Positions 1 through 6,334 of a DNA stretch of 6,608 nt are shown in pieces. The position numbers were made by a program, and so were the translations under genes. The DNA lies in the NCBI GenBank assembly GCA_015487755.1, contig WFPG01000059.1:1-6608 (forward strand), written 5' to 3'. The notes under the pieces were generated by a model. The model searched no databases. It was not told the DNA's origin and was given only the letters and a program-made list of their open reading frames with translations. The stretch's first letter is position 1; every line of letters starts with the position of its first letter. The stretch is from Acidobacteriota bacterium. GTDB taxonomy: Bacteria; Acidobacteriota; Holophagae; Thermotomaculales; Thermotomaculaceae.

Positions 1-17
1 GCAAAATCGTAAACCAT
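1..17 (-). CDS. Probable start of a divergent gene, cut by the window edge
   Basis: On the minus strand an ATG at 17-15 opens a frame reading M-V-Y-D-F and then an incomplete codon at the window edge. It is preceded by a Shine-Dalgarno-like GAGGG (26-22, minus strand) four bases from the ATG, and further upstream by a TATAAT-like box. That arrangement fits a gene transcribed leftward, divergent from the glycogen operon. Only five residues can be read, so no product can be named. The call rests on the ribosome-binding site and the promoter-like box alone. Confidence 0.4.
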
Positions 18-42
18 AATTCCCTCTTTCCTGTTTTTCTTA

Positions 43-48
43 ATTATA
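43..48 (-). promoter_or_regulatory. Candidate -10 box for the leftward gene
   Basis: The minus strand reads a perfect TATAAT here, about 26 bases upstream of the candidate leftward ATG. This would give a short 5' leader of about 20 bases containing the GAGGG ribosome-binding site. No convincing -35 hexamer sits 16-18 bp further upstream. In such AT-rich DNA a TATAAT can arise by chance, so this is a weak call. Confidence 0.3.
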
Positions 49-77
49 TCAGAAAGAAAGGATTAGTGGAGAGGTGC

Positions 78-109
78 AAAAAACGGCAAAAACTTTTTTG
101 TTGTTTTTT
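78..109. repeat. Imperfect A/T-rich palindrome between divergent genes
   Basis: The left arm is AAAAAAC-GG-CAAAAA (78-92). The right arm is TTTTT-G-TT-G-TTTTTT (95-109). They pair through A-T tracts, two C-G pairs and two G-T wobbles around a centre near 93.5. As RNA it would be a weak hairpin ending in a U-rich arm. As DNA, the phased A and T tracts might bend the helix. It lies between the two putative divergent promoters. No function can be assigned. Confidence 0.35.
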
Positions 110-128
110 TACTTAATTATCATATTTT

Positions 129-156
129 ATTGAATGAGCGGTTTTTATTATTCAAT
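129..156. promoter_or_regulatory. Inverted repeat, possible operator upstream of the glycogen operon
   Basis: ATTGAAT at 129-135 and ATTCAAT at 150-156 are exact inverted copies with 14 bases between them, so the half-sites are 21 bp apart (about two helical turns). The right half-site ends eight bases before the candidate -10 box at 165-170. The geometry would suit a dimeric transcription factor acting on the operon promoter. The half-sites are short and AT-rich, so chance occurrence is quite possible. Confidence 0.3.
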
Positions 157-164
157 TGTTGATT

Positions 165-170
165 TATAAT
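165..170 (+). promoter_or_regulatory. Candidate -10 box for the glycogen operon
   Basis: A perfect TATAAT lies 27 bases before the branching-enzyme ATG. The sequence 17 bp upstream (142-147, TTTTTA) matches the -35 consensus poorly, so the promoter may be weak, activator-dependent or mis-called. A start site near 177 would leave a leader of about 20 bases that includes the GGGAG ribosome-binding site at 186-190. Confidence 0.35.
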
Positions 171-196
171 TATTATATCAATGACGGGAGTTTGAA

Positions 197-1855
197 ATGG
201 AGAGAAACGGTTACTTCCTTTTTATATTACACTCACATATCCCTTATGTATTAAAGCACGGCGAATGGCCTCACGGGGAATACTGGCTTTTTGAGGCTGT
301 TGCGGAAACCTATATCCCTCTGCTGCAAATGCTTGAAAGGTTTAAGGAAAAAGGCGTTAAACCTAAAATAACGATAGGGCTTACCCCTGTTTTAATAGAG
401 CAGTTGAAAAGCGATTACTTTAAGGAGAAGTTTAACGCTTACCTTGAATTTAAGATTAAATTGCTTCAGACAGACAAAGACGAATTTGAAAAGAAAAACC
501 AGGATGACTATATGGCACTGGCATTTTTCTGGGAAAAGTTCTATACCGATATACAGCACCTTTTTAATATCACCTACAACAAGGATGTTATTAACAGGTT
601 TAAATACTTTCAGGATAATGGATACATTGACATTTTAACCTCTGCGGCAACCCACGGATACCTGCCTTTATTAGGGTATGATAACAATGTCCGTGCCCAG
701 ATTAGAACGGGAATTGACACCTATGTCAGGTATTTCGGCAGAAAACCGAAGGGTATATGGATGCCTGAATGCGCATACAGGCCGAAAGGCTTGTGGAAAA
801 ACCCTATAACGGAGGAAGAGTTTATTAGGAAAGGTGTTGACGAAATTCTTGTGGAAGAGGGGATTGATTACACCTTTATAGACAGCCCCAACCTTGAAAA
901 CGCTTCTCTATTCAACCAATACGGGGGAGACAGTTTAAACCCCCTTGAGTTTGAATACAAAAAAACCCCTTATATCCCTTACAAACTTGAATCAAGCTTA
1001 ACCCTTTTTGTGAGAGACCATATAACGGGGTATCAGGTGTGGAGCAAGCATTACGGATACCCGGGAGACCCTTATTACCTTGAATTTCACAAACAGAAGG
1101 ACACAAGCGGCATAAAGTACTGGAGAATTACAGGGGCAAACCTTGACCTTGCTTTTAAGGAGAAGTATTCCCCAGAAAAGGCTGAAGAAAGGGTTGAAGA
1201 AAACGCAAAACACTTTGCCGAACTTATAACCGAAATATTGAAAAAGTTTAAAAGCGAAACAGGTTTAAACGGTGTGCTTGTTGCCCCCTTTGACGCAGAG
1301 TTGTTCGGCCACTGGTGGTTTGAAGGCCCGAAATGGCTTGAAAGGGTTATTGAAAACTTGAAAATTATAGACGGCATAGAGCCTGCCACAGGGAAAGAGA
1401 TTGCGAAAGACTATCCGAAAACAGAAACAATTGCTTTAAAAGAGGGCTCGTGGGGGGAAAACAACGACCATTCTGTATGGCTAAACGAAAACACAAAGTG
1501 GACATGGGAGAAACTGTACAAAACGGAAAAGTCATTCCTTAACTTTTTGAAAAAACATAAGAAAAAGGCTTTGAATGACCATACCTTAAACAAGATTTTA
1601 AAAGAGGCCGCAAAATCTTTAATAATAGCCGAAGCGTCAGACTGGCAGTTTCTCATACACACTCAATCAGGCGTGGATTATGTTACCGAGAGGTTTGACA
1701 AACACATTGACGAAGTTGAAAAACTTCTTGAAATTGCAAAAGGATACCTGAATACTAATGAGTTAAGCGATAAAGACAGGGAGTTTCTTGAAAGGGTAGG
1801 TAAAGAAAACATAATCTTTAACAATATCTGCCTTGAATGGTATATGGAAGACTGA
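197..1855 (+). CDS. 1,4-alpha-glucan branching enzyme, GH57 family (DUF1957 type)
   Basis: The 552-aa protein is a GH57 glycogen branching enzyme. Such enzymes cut an alpha-1,4 glucan chain and re-attach the fragment through an alpha-1,6 bond, in the cytoplasm. Visible family motifs are the N-terminal HSHIPY (H12, H14), ATHGYLP near residue 155, the nucleophile segment WMPECAYRP with E191, and APFDAELFGHWWFEGP with acid/base D366. The segment QVWSKHYGYPGDP followed by GIKYWRITG matches the branching-enzyme subgroup rather than GH57 amylases or amylopullulanases. Its length is close to the Thermus-type enzymes and lacks the long C-terminal tail of the Thermococcus ones. The ATG start is supported by GGGAG six bases upstream (186-190). 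It is the first gene of an operon with the GalT-like gene and glgA. Some GH57 members assigned as branching enzymes are mainly hydrolytic, so activity should be regarded as predicted. Confidence 0.93.
   Translation: MERNGYFLFILHSHIPYVLKHGEWPHGEYWLFEAVAETYIPLLQMLERFKEKGVKPKITIGLTPVLIEQLKSDYFKEKFNAYLEFKIKLLQTDKDEFEKKNQDDYMALAFFWEKFYTDIQHLFNITYNKDVINRFKYFQDNGYIDILTSAATHGYLPLLGYDNNVRAQIRTGIDTYVRYFGRKPKGIWMPECAYRPKGLWKNPITEEEFIRKGVDEILVEEGIDYTFIDSPNLENASLFNQYGGDSLNPLEFEYKKTPYIPYKLESSLTLFVRDHITGYQVWSKHYGYPGDPYYLEFHKQKDTSGIKYWRITGANLDLAFKEKYSPEKAEERVEENAKHFAELITEILKKFKSETGLNGVLVAPFDAELFGHWWFEGPKWLERVIENLKIIDGIEPATGKEIAKDYPKTETIALKEGSWGENNDHSVWLNENTKWTWEKLYKTEKSFLNFLKKHKKKALNDHTLNKILKEAAKSLIIAEASDWQFLIHTQSGVDYVTERFDKHIDEVEKLLEIAKGYLNTNELSDKDREFLERVGKENIIFNNICLEWYMED
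1846..1850 (+). promoter_or_regulatory. Ribosome-binding site that fixes the GalT-like start
   Basis: GGAAG lies six bases upstream of the ATG at 1857, inside the last codons of the branching-enzyme gene. An in-frame ATG at 1833 would add eight residues and overlap the previous gene, but has no Shine-Dalgarno sequence. GalT-family proteins usually begin a few residues before the R-x-D-P-x-x-x-x-W motif, which also favours 1857. Confidence 0.6.
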
Positions 1856-1856
1856 T

Positions 1857-2858
1857 ATGAGCGAATACAGAAAAGACCCTGTTTTAAACCAATGGGTTTT
1901 AATTGCGCCTGAAAAAACTATTCCCTATCAATCTATTAAAGAGCAAATTGTTTCTGATAACATTCCCGAATTTGAGGAAAAATGCCCTTTTTGCACATTT
2001 GACGGAAAGGACACAAAAATACTTCTTAAATACAATTTCAGAGACCAAAGCAAGTGGGATTTGCTTGTAATCCCCGCCCCGAACCCTTATTTAAAGGTTG
2101 AGGCTGAATTAAAAAAAGAAGGGGAAGGAATTTACGATTTAATAAGCGGAACGGGAGCAAACGAGATAATTATAGAATCCCCCATTCACAACCAATTTAC
2201 ACACAAAATGGATTTAAACAGGATTGAACAAATATTCTGGGCATACCATGACAGGATAGTGGACTTAAAAAGAGATTTAAGGCTTGAATACCTTTTGTTT
2301 TTCAAGGAATTCGGCATTACCGCCGAAAACACATTGATTCACCCTCACTCTAAAATGATTGCAACAACAGTTATTCCTGAGCATATAGAGAGGGAACTGT
2401 TAGGCGCTGAAGATTACTACTCCTACAAAGACAGGTGTGTATTTTGCGATATTGTAAAGCAGGAGATTAAAGAAGGGGTTAGGGTAATTTCAAGCAATAG
2501 CGACTTTGTTTCAATATGCCCCTATGCTTCAAGGTTTCCTTTTGAAATCTGGATACTTCCCCAAAAACACATATCCCATTTTGAAATGTCTTCAAAGATA
2601 ATGTTTTATCGCCTTGCGGATATATACCTTGACACTTTCAAAAGGTTAAACAAGGTTTTAGGCAATGTGCCCTACCACATGGTGCTTCACAATTCGCCTT
2701 TGCAGGAGGAAGCCCTTGAATTTTACCACTGGCATATTGAGGTATACCCCATTCTTAATTGCTACAGCGCGCCTCAATCAGGCGGGGGTATATTTGTCAA
2801 TCCCGTAAAGCCTGAAGATGCGGCAAAGGCGTTAAGGGAAGCGGATTATCAACCTTAA
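1857..2858 (+). CDS. galT: GalT-family hexose-1-phosphate nucleotidylyltransferase
   Basis: The 333-aa protein belongs to the GalT branch of the HIT superfamily. These enzymes move a nucleotidyl group between sugar phosphates through a covalent histidine intermediate, as in galactose-1-phosphate uridylyltransferase. It opens with RKDPVLNQWVLIAPEK, a family hallmark. Possible zinc-site cysteines are C43-P-F-C46, and C194-V-F-C197 opens the second HIT-like half. The active-site strand holds H162-P-H164, with H164 the expected nucleophile, and H291-W-H293 closes the C-terminal half. The residue two after the nucleophile is K166, where GalT normally has glutamine (HPHxQ). That glutamine contacts the nucleotidyl phosphate in characterised enzymes. 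The gene starts one base after the branching-enzyme stop and precedes glgA by 23 nt. A role in glycogen metabolism, such as ADP-/UDP-glucose phosphorolysis, is therefore as plausible as the Leloir galactose pathway. Family is secure; substrate and the galT symbol are provisional. Confidence 0.8.
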   Translation: MSEYRKDPVLNQWVLIAPEKTIPYQSIKEQIVSDNIPEFEEKCPFCTFDGKDTKILLKYNFRDQSKWDLLVIPAPNPYLKVEAELKKEGEGIYDLISGTGANEIIIESPIHNQFTHKMDLNRIEQIFWAYHDRIVDLKRDLRLEYLLFFKEFGITAENTLIHPHSKMIATTVIPEHIERELLGAEDYYSYKDRCVFCDIVKQEIKEGVRVISSNSDFVSICPYASRFPFEIWILPQKHISHFEMSSKIMFYRLADIYLDTFKRLNKVLGNVPYHMVLHNSPLQEEALEFYHWHIEVYPILNCYSAPQSGGGIFVNPVKPEDAAKALREADYQP

Positions 2859-2871
2859 TCTAAACCTTTAC

Positions 2872-2876
2872 GGAGG
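2872..2876 (+). promoter_or_regulatory. Strong ribosome-binding site for glgA
   Basis: GGAGG lies five bases before the glgA ATG in the 23-nt gap after the GalT-like stop. It is the best Shine-Dalgarno match in the window and confirms the start. It suggests efficient independent initiation on the polycistronic mRNA. Confidence 0.7.
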
Positions 2877-2881
2877 CAAGA

Positions 2882-4321
2882 ATGAAAATTCTCTACGGAG
2901 TTGCGGAATATTATCCCCTTGTTAAAACAGGCGGGCTGGGAGACGCGGCAGGTGCTTATACAAAGGCATTGGCAAAAAGGCATAAGGTTTACGCGGTAAT
3001 CCCCGGTTATTCGGCAGTTGACAGAAAAAAATACGGGTTTAAAAGGATAGAAGATTTTAAACTTTCAATCCCTATAGGCGACAAAGAGGTTGAAGGCTAT
3101 GTTGAAAAGGCAGAATTTGACAAAAACCTGACTGTGTATTTGGTATGCAACGACGGATACTTTGACAGGAAAAACCTTTTCGGTGACGGCATTACCCCGT
3201 ACAAGGACAATGCGGAAAGGTTTTTATTTTTCTCAAGGGGTATTTTAGAACTTGCAACATACTTGAAAGACATAGATGTAATCCACCTGAACGACTGGCA
3301 CACGGCAATTGGAATGTTTTACTTAAAAGAGTTTTACAGAAAAATTGGCAAGATAGACAAAAAGGTAAAATCCGTTTTCACAATTCACAATTTAGGCTAT
3401 CAGGGTATATTCTGGCAGTACGATATGTACCTTTTAAATGTTGACTGGAAGTACTTTAACCCTGAAGGGCTTGAATTCTACAACCACATAAACTACTTAA
3501 AATCGGGAATTCTTTACTCAGACATCGTTACAACCGTTTCCCCCACTTACGCAAAAGAGATACAAACCCCTGAATTCGGTTTCGGTTTAGACGGGGTTTT
3601 AAGGAAAAGGGCAAACGATTTGTACGGGATTTTAAACGGGGTTGATTACACTGTCTGGCACCCGTGGAAGGATAAATTTATCCCATTCAAATACAACAAA
3701 AAACTCTTTGACAGAAAGAAAAAGAACAAAATTGCACTGCAAAAAGAATTGGGGCTTGAGGTAAACCCTGAAAAGCCCATGCTTGTTATGGTTTCAAGGC
3801 TTATAGACCAGAAGGGAATAGACTTAATCACCCCCGTATTTGACATGCTTGTTGAATTAGGCACTCAAATTGTAATTTTGGGAACGGGGGAAAAGCATTA
3901 TGTGGACTTCTTCAACTGGAAAGAGCACCAGTTTAAGAGAACGGTTGTAGGCTACATGGCTTACAGCGAAGAGGTTGCCCACAAACTTTACGCCGCGGGA
4001 GACATATACCTTATGCCCTCAAAGTATGAGCCCTGCGGTTTGTCTCAAATGTATGCAATGAAGTACGGCACAGTGCCTGTTGTAAGAAATACAGGGGGAT
4101 TAAAAGACACAGTCATTGACATTGAAGAGGGCATAGATAAAGCAACAGGCTTTAAATTTGAATACTATTCCCCTTACGCATTTTACGAAACAGTAAGAAA
4201 AGCGGTAAACCTATACAAAACAAACAGAGACGAATTCAAAAAAATAGCCCTAAACGGCATGTCCACCCACTTCACCTGGGACAAAACGGTAAAAGAATAC
4301 CTGAAGTTGTACAGGAAATAG
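2882..4321 (+). CDS. glgA: Glycogen synthase, GT5 family
   Basis: The 479-aa protein is a bacterial-type glycogen synthase. It transfers glucose from a sugar nucleotide (ADP-glucose in most bacteria) to the non-reducing end of an alpha-1,4 glucan, with retention of configuration, in the cytoplasm. The GT5 starch-synthase catalytic domain spans the N-terminal half, with K15-T-G-G-L at the sugar-nucleotide site, then HLNDWHTA, FTIHNLGYQG and GILNGVDYTVWHP. The C-terminal GT1-like half carries S305-R-L-I-D-Q-K-G and SKYEPCGLSQMYAMKYG followed by VVRNTGGLKDTV. R306, K311 and E383 correspond to the catalytic-site R300, K305 and E377 of E. coli GlgA. Length is typical and nothing is missing. It is the last gene of the operon, translated from a strong GGAGG. 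Whether it prefers ADP-glucose or UDP-glucose cannot be read from the sequence. Confidence 0.96.
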   Translation: MKILYGVAEYYPLVKTGGLGDAAGAYTKALAKRHKVYAVIPGYSAVDRKKYGFKRIEDFKLSIPIGDKEVEGYVEKAEFDKNLTVYLVCNDGYFDRKNLFGDGITPYKDNAERFLFFSRGILELATYLKDIDVIHLNDWHTAIGMFYLKEFYRKIGKIDKKVKSVFTIHNLGYQGIFWQYDMYLLNVDWKYFNPEGLEFYNHINYLKSGILYSDIVTTVSPTYAKEIQTPEFGFGLDGVLRKRANDLYGILNGVDYTVWHPWKDKFIPFKYNKKLFDRKKKNKIALQKELGLEVNPEKPMLVMVSRLIDQKGIDLITPVFDMLVELGTQIVILGTGEKHYVDFFNWKEHQFKRTVVGYMAYSEEVAHKLYAAGDIYLMPSKYEPCGLSQMYAMKYGTVPVVRNTGGLKDTVIDIEEGIDKATGFKFEYYSPYAFYETVRKAVNLYKTNRDEFKKIALNGMSTHFTWDKTVKEYLKLYRK

Positions 4322-4363
4322 GTTCTCATTCAAAACAACTTTAGCAAAAGACAAAAACAGAAA

Positions 4364-4384
4364 TAACCCGCTTTTAAAGGGTTA
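4364..4384. terminator. Weak hairpin after the glycogen operon
   Basis: TAACCC (4364-4369) and GGGTTA (4379-4384) form a 6-bp stem around a 9-nt loop, 43 bases after the glgA stop. On the plus strand it is followed by A-rich rather than T-rich sequence, so it is not a standard intrinsic terminator for the operon. The minus strand has more T residues after the stem. It could be a weak terminator, an mRNA 3'-end structure, or part of an RNA upstream of the reverse transcriptase. Confidence 0.25.
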
Positions 4385-4394
4385 AAAAATTTAC

Positions 4395-4400
4395 TAAAAT
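4395..4400 (+). promoter_or_regulatory. Candidate -10 box for the reverse transcriptase gene
   Basis: TAAAAT matches the -10 consensus at five of six positions and lies 37 bases before the preferred GTG start. No clear -35 element is present (TTTTAA at 4372-4377 has the right spacing but a poor match). A start near 4407 would leave room for the purine-rich ribosome-binding site only if translation begins at 4438. The alternative is read-through from the glycogen operon, 116 bases upstream. Confidence 0.22.
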
Positions 4401-4421
4401 GAAACAATAAAAATTGATTAT

Positions 4422-4432
4422 AGGGAAAGGGA
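4422..4432 (+). promoter_or_regulatory. Purine-rich ribosome-binding site deciding the RT start
   Basis: AGGGAAAGGGA ends five bases before a GTG at 4438. The frame could also open at a TTG at 4414, but no Shine-Dalgarno-like sequence precedes that codon, and the purine tract would then lie inside the gene. The GTG is therefore preferred, giving a 500-aa product. Confidence 0.5.
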
Positions 4433-4437
4433 AAAGG

Positions 4438-5940
4438 GTGGAAAACTCATCTTATTCTAATGTCTCAGGCTTAAATCATCGTTTGGCAAAAAAGTATTTT
4501 CTGCAAACTTATGCCTATACCAATTTAGATTTGCCCCTTTACTTTAACTTCAGCAATTTATTAAAAAATGTAAACAGTGTAATATCCAGAAAAAAAGGAT
4601 TTGATGTTTTAAAATATCGGCCGCACATTCATAAGGATGTAAACCACTGCATATTTTTCAGCAAGGGAAGGAAGTATGCAATAAGGCCGCAGGAGATAAT
4701 AAACCCTGTAATTTACATCTCACTTGTAAACCTGATTACTCAAGAAGAAAACTGGCAAAAGGTTCAAAGCAGGTTTGAGGAACTAAAAAATGAGCAAATT
4801 GAATGTTGTAGTATCCCCGTTATTAAAGAAACAAACGACAAAAAACTTAAGGCCGCGCAGATATTTACATGGTGGAAACACTTTGAGCAACAATCCATAC
4901 AACTCTCAAACCAATACAGCGTTGTAGCGCACACCGATATAACCAATTTTTATGGTAGCATTGACGCAGACACTATAGCATGGGCGCTTTACGGGAAAGA
5001 GAAAGCCATAGAAAACAAAGACAATGAAGAATTATTCGGCAACAGGTTAAGCAGGCTATTAAAAAGCATGAGGTACGGGCAAACAACAGGAATCCCCCAG
5101 GGAAGCGTTTTGTCAGATTTTATTGCCGAAATCCTGCTTGCCTATATTGACTTTGAACTTTTTAAAGCCCTTGAAAGAGATAACATAAAAAACTTTAAAA
5201 TCTTAAGGTATAGAGACGATTACAGGATATTTGCAAATGACGAAAAAGTATGCGACAAAATCATCAATACGCTATTAAGCAAACTGACAGAGTTCAACCT
5301 TATGCTGAACCTTAAAAAAACTCAAATAACCCAGGATGTGATTTTATCCTCAGTAAAGCCTGAAAAAATAAGGCTCTGGGAATTAATGAAAGAGTATCCG
5401 AACCTGCAGAAAGAGATACTTGTAATGTATAAATTTTCAAAGGAATATCCAAACAGCGGCGCTCTGCAGACATGGCTTACAGATTTGTATAAGAGAGTGA
5501 TAGATGGGGAAGGCTTGCGTGAAAACGAAAACATTGAAACCATTTTAACTTTGATTGTTAAACTAATGCTTGAAAACCAGAACACCGCTCCCCATTGCTG
5601 TGCAATTATAAGTTTAATTTGGCAGGATTTATCCAAAAAAGAGAAAAAAGAGTGGATTAACAGAATAAGAAAAGAGATTGGAAACAAGCCGAGCAAAGGT
5701 ATTCTTGAAGTCTGGCTTCAAAGATTGTCAATAACAGTGGACAAAAGCATTAAATTTGACAACCCTCTTTGTAATTGCCTGCAAAACAAAAAAGTAAAAC
5801 TCTGGAACCTTGACTGGCTTGAAGACGAAAATGTAAAACAGACTGTTCTAAATTCCTCAATTATAGACCATAAACTCATCGCAAAACTGATGCCAATTAT
5901 AGAAGAAAAAGAATTCAGCACATTCTATTATGAGAAATAG
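4438..5940 (+). CDS. Reverse transcriptase, Abi/unknown-group (DRT-like) type, beside a CRISPR array
   Basis: The 500-aa protein is an RNA-directed DNA polymerase (numbering from GTG 4438). The palm and fingers motifs are in order. RT1/2-like YAIRPQEIINP (about 79-89) comes first, then motif A D167-I-T-N-F-Y-G-S-I with Y172 in the steric-gate position. GIPQGSVLSDFIAEILL follows (from about 218), then motif C Y258-R-D-D-Y with catalytic D260 and D261, and a LNLKKTQ segment. The arginine in the x position of YxDD is unusual; group II intron RTs and retrons usually have A or V there. No maturase, endonuclease, Cas1 or Cas6 domain is visible. The last approximately 190 residues are rich in predicted helix and tryptophan, as in Abi and UG/DRT reverse transcriptases, and are of unrecognised fold. 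Those relatives act in phage defence, some with a structured RNA or protein priming. The stop is 101 nt from the CRISPR array. An exact UG/DRT group cannot be assigned without phylogeny. Confidence 0.9.
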   Translation: MENSSYSNVSGLNHRLAKKYFLQTYAYTNLDLPLYFNFSNLLKNVNSVISRKKGFDVLKYRPHIHKDVNHCIFFSKGRKYAIRPQEIINPVIYISLVNLITQEENWQKVQSRFEELKNEQIECCSIPVIKETNDKKLKAAQIFTWWKHFEQQSIQLSNQYSVVAHTDITNFYGSIDADTIAWALYGKEKAIENKDNEELFGNRLSRLLKSMRYGQTTGIPQGSVLSDFIAEILLAYIDFELFKALERDNIKNFKILRYRDDYRIFANDEKVCDKIINTLLSKLTEFNLMLNLKKTQITQDVILSSVKPEKIRLWELMKEYPNLQKEILVMYKFSKEYPNSGALQTWLTDLYKRVIDGEGLRENENIETILTLIVKLMLENQNTAPHCCAIISLIWQDLSKKEKKEWINRIRKEIGNKPSKGILEVWLQRLSITVDKSIKFDNPLCNCLQNKKVKLWNLDWLEDENVKQTVLNSSIIDHKLIAKLMPIIEEKEFSTFYYEK

Positions 5941-5968
5941 GGGAACAAAAAATACCTGAAATGTCAAA

Positions 5969-5992
5969 GGGGAAAAAGCACTTTATTTCCTC
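5969..5992. terminator. Weak hairpin between the RT gene and the CRISPR array
   Basis: GGGGAAA (5969-5975) and TTTCCTC (5986-5992) pair over seven positions with one G-T wobble and a 10-nt loop, 28 bases after the RT stop. There is no long T run on either side, although the minus strand continues into moderately T-rich DNA. A two-way transcription stop would make sense here if the RT gene and a leftward CRISPR transcript converge. That function is inferred. Confidence 0.25.
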
Positions 5993-6041
5993 ACAATTTA
6001 GATAAATCTCCTGAAATAATATATTCTCTTTTAATTCATGT

Positions 6042-6071
6042 TATTCAATCTCTCATAGGTAGAGTGGAAAT
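6042..6071 (-). repeat. Degenerate terminal CRISPR repeat
   Basis: This copy starts TATTCAATC where all others start GTTTCAATC, so its first two plus-strand positions differ; the other 28 match. Loss of identity at the outer edge is typical of the leader-distal repeat. On the minus strand it alters the last two bases of the ATTGAAAC handle sequence. Confidence 0.85.
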
Positions 6072-6107
6072 TTCATCTGATGCAGCACATAGACTATCTG
6101 TATCAGG

Positions 6108-6203
6108 GTTTCAATCTCTCATAGGTAGAGTGGAAATGAATAGGTAAACTATGGCATTTGCATGGGCATGAGAGTTTCAATCTCTCATAGGTAGAGTGGA
6201 AAT
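6108..6203 (-). repeat. First copy of a duplicated repeat-spacer-repeat block
   Basis: This 96-bp block is a repeat, a 36-nt spacer (6138-6173) and the next repeat. It is identical to 6239-6334. The sequence outside the block differs from that beside the other copy, so the identity stops exactly at the repeat edges. Confidence 0.95.
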
Positions 6204-6238
6204 TGTTACGGAATAAAAGTAATTTCAGTTAAAGAAGA

Positions 6239-6334
6239 GTTTCAATCTCTCATAGGTAGAGTGGAAATGAATAGGTAAACTATGGCATTTGCATGGGCAT
6301 GAGAGTTTCAATCTCTCATAGGTAGAGTGGAAAT
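6239..6334 (-). repeat. Second copy of a duplicated repeat-spacer-repeat block
   Basis: It is base-for-base identical to 6108-6203, with spacer 6269-6304 equal to spacer 6138-6173. The two copies are separated by one unrelated 35-nt spacer (6204-6238). Confidence 0.95.

Noticed and set aside
78..110. Palindrome plus T run as an intrinsic terminator
   Set aside because: The stem is almost all A-T with wobble pairs, and no plus-strand gene ends before it in the window.
912..1389. Minus-strand open frames inside the branching-enzyme gene
   Set aside because: They lie opposite a clearly conserved GH57 coding sequence, have no recognisable motifs and lack ribosome-binding sites, so they are shadows.
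1833..1856. Upstream ATG extending the GalT-like protein by eight residues
   Set aside because: No ribosome-binding site precedes it, while the ATG at 1857 has GGAAG at the right distance and gives the normal family N-terminus.
4414..4437. TTG start for the reverse transcriptase
   Set aside because: There is no Shine-Dalgarno sequence upstream, and the purine-rich tract lies between it and the better-placed GTG at 4438. It cannot be excluded completely.
4978..4985. Eight-base match GCATGGGC between the RT gene and the duplicated spacer, considered as self-targeting
   Set aside because: Eight bases with no further identity is expected by chance; no spacer shows a long match elsewhere in the window.
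5322..5696. A 124-codon minus-strand open frame inside the RT gene
   Set aside because: It overlaps the RT's C-terminal coding region, its hydrophobic composition is what the complement of Lys/Glu-rich codons gives, and no start signal supports it.
4438..5940. RT as part of a group II intron or a retron
   Set aside because: No maturase or HNH domain and no intron domain V/VI-like structure was seen in the flanks, and no retron-type msr/msd inverted repeats were seen upstream. The motifs and C-terminal extension fit Abi/UG RTs better.
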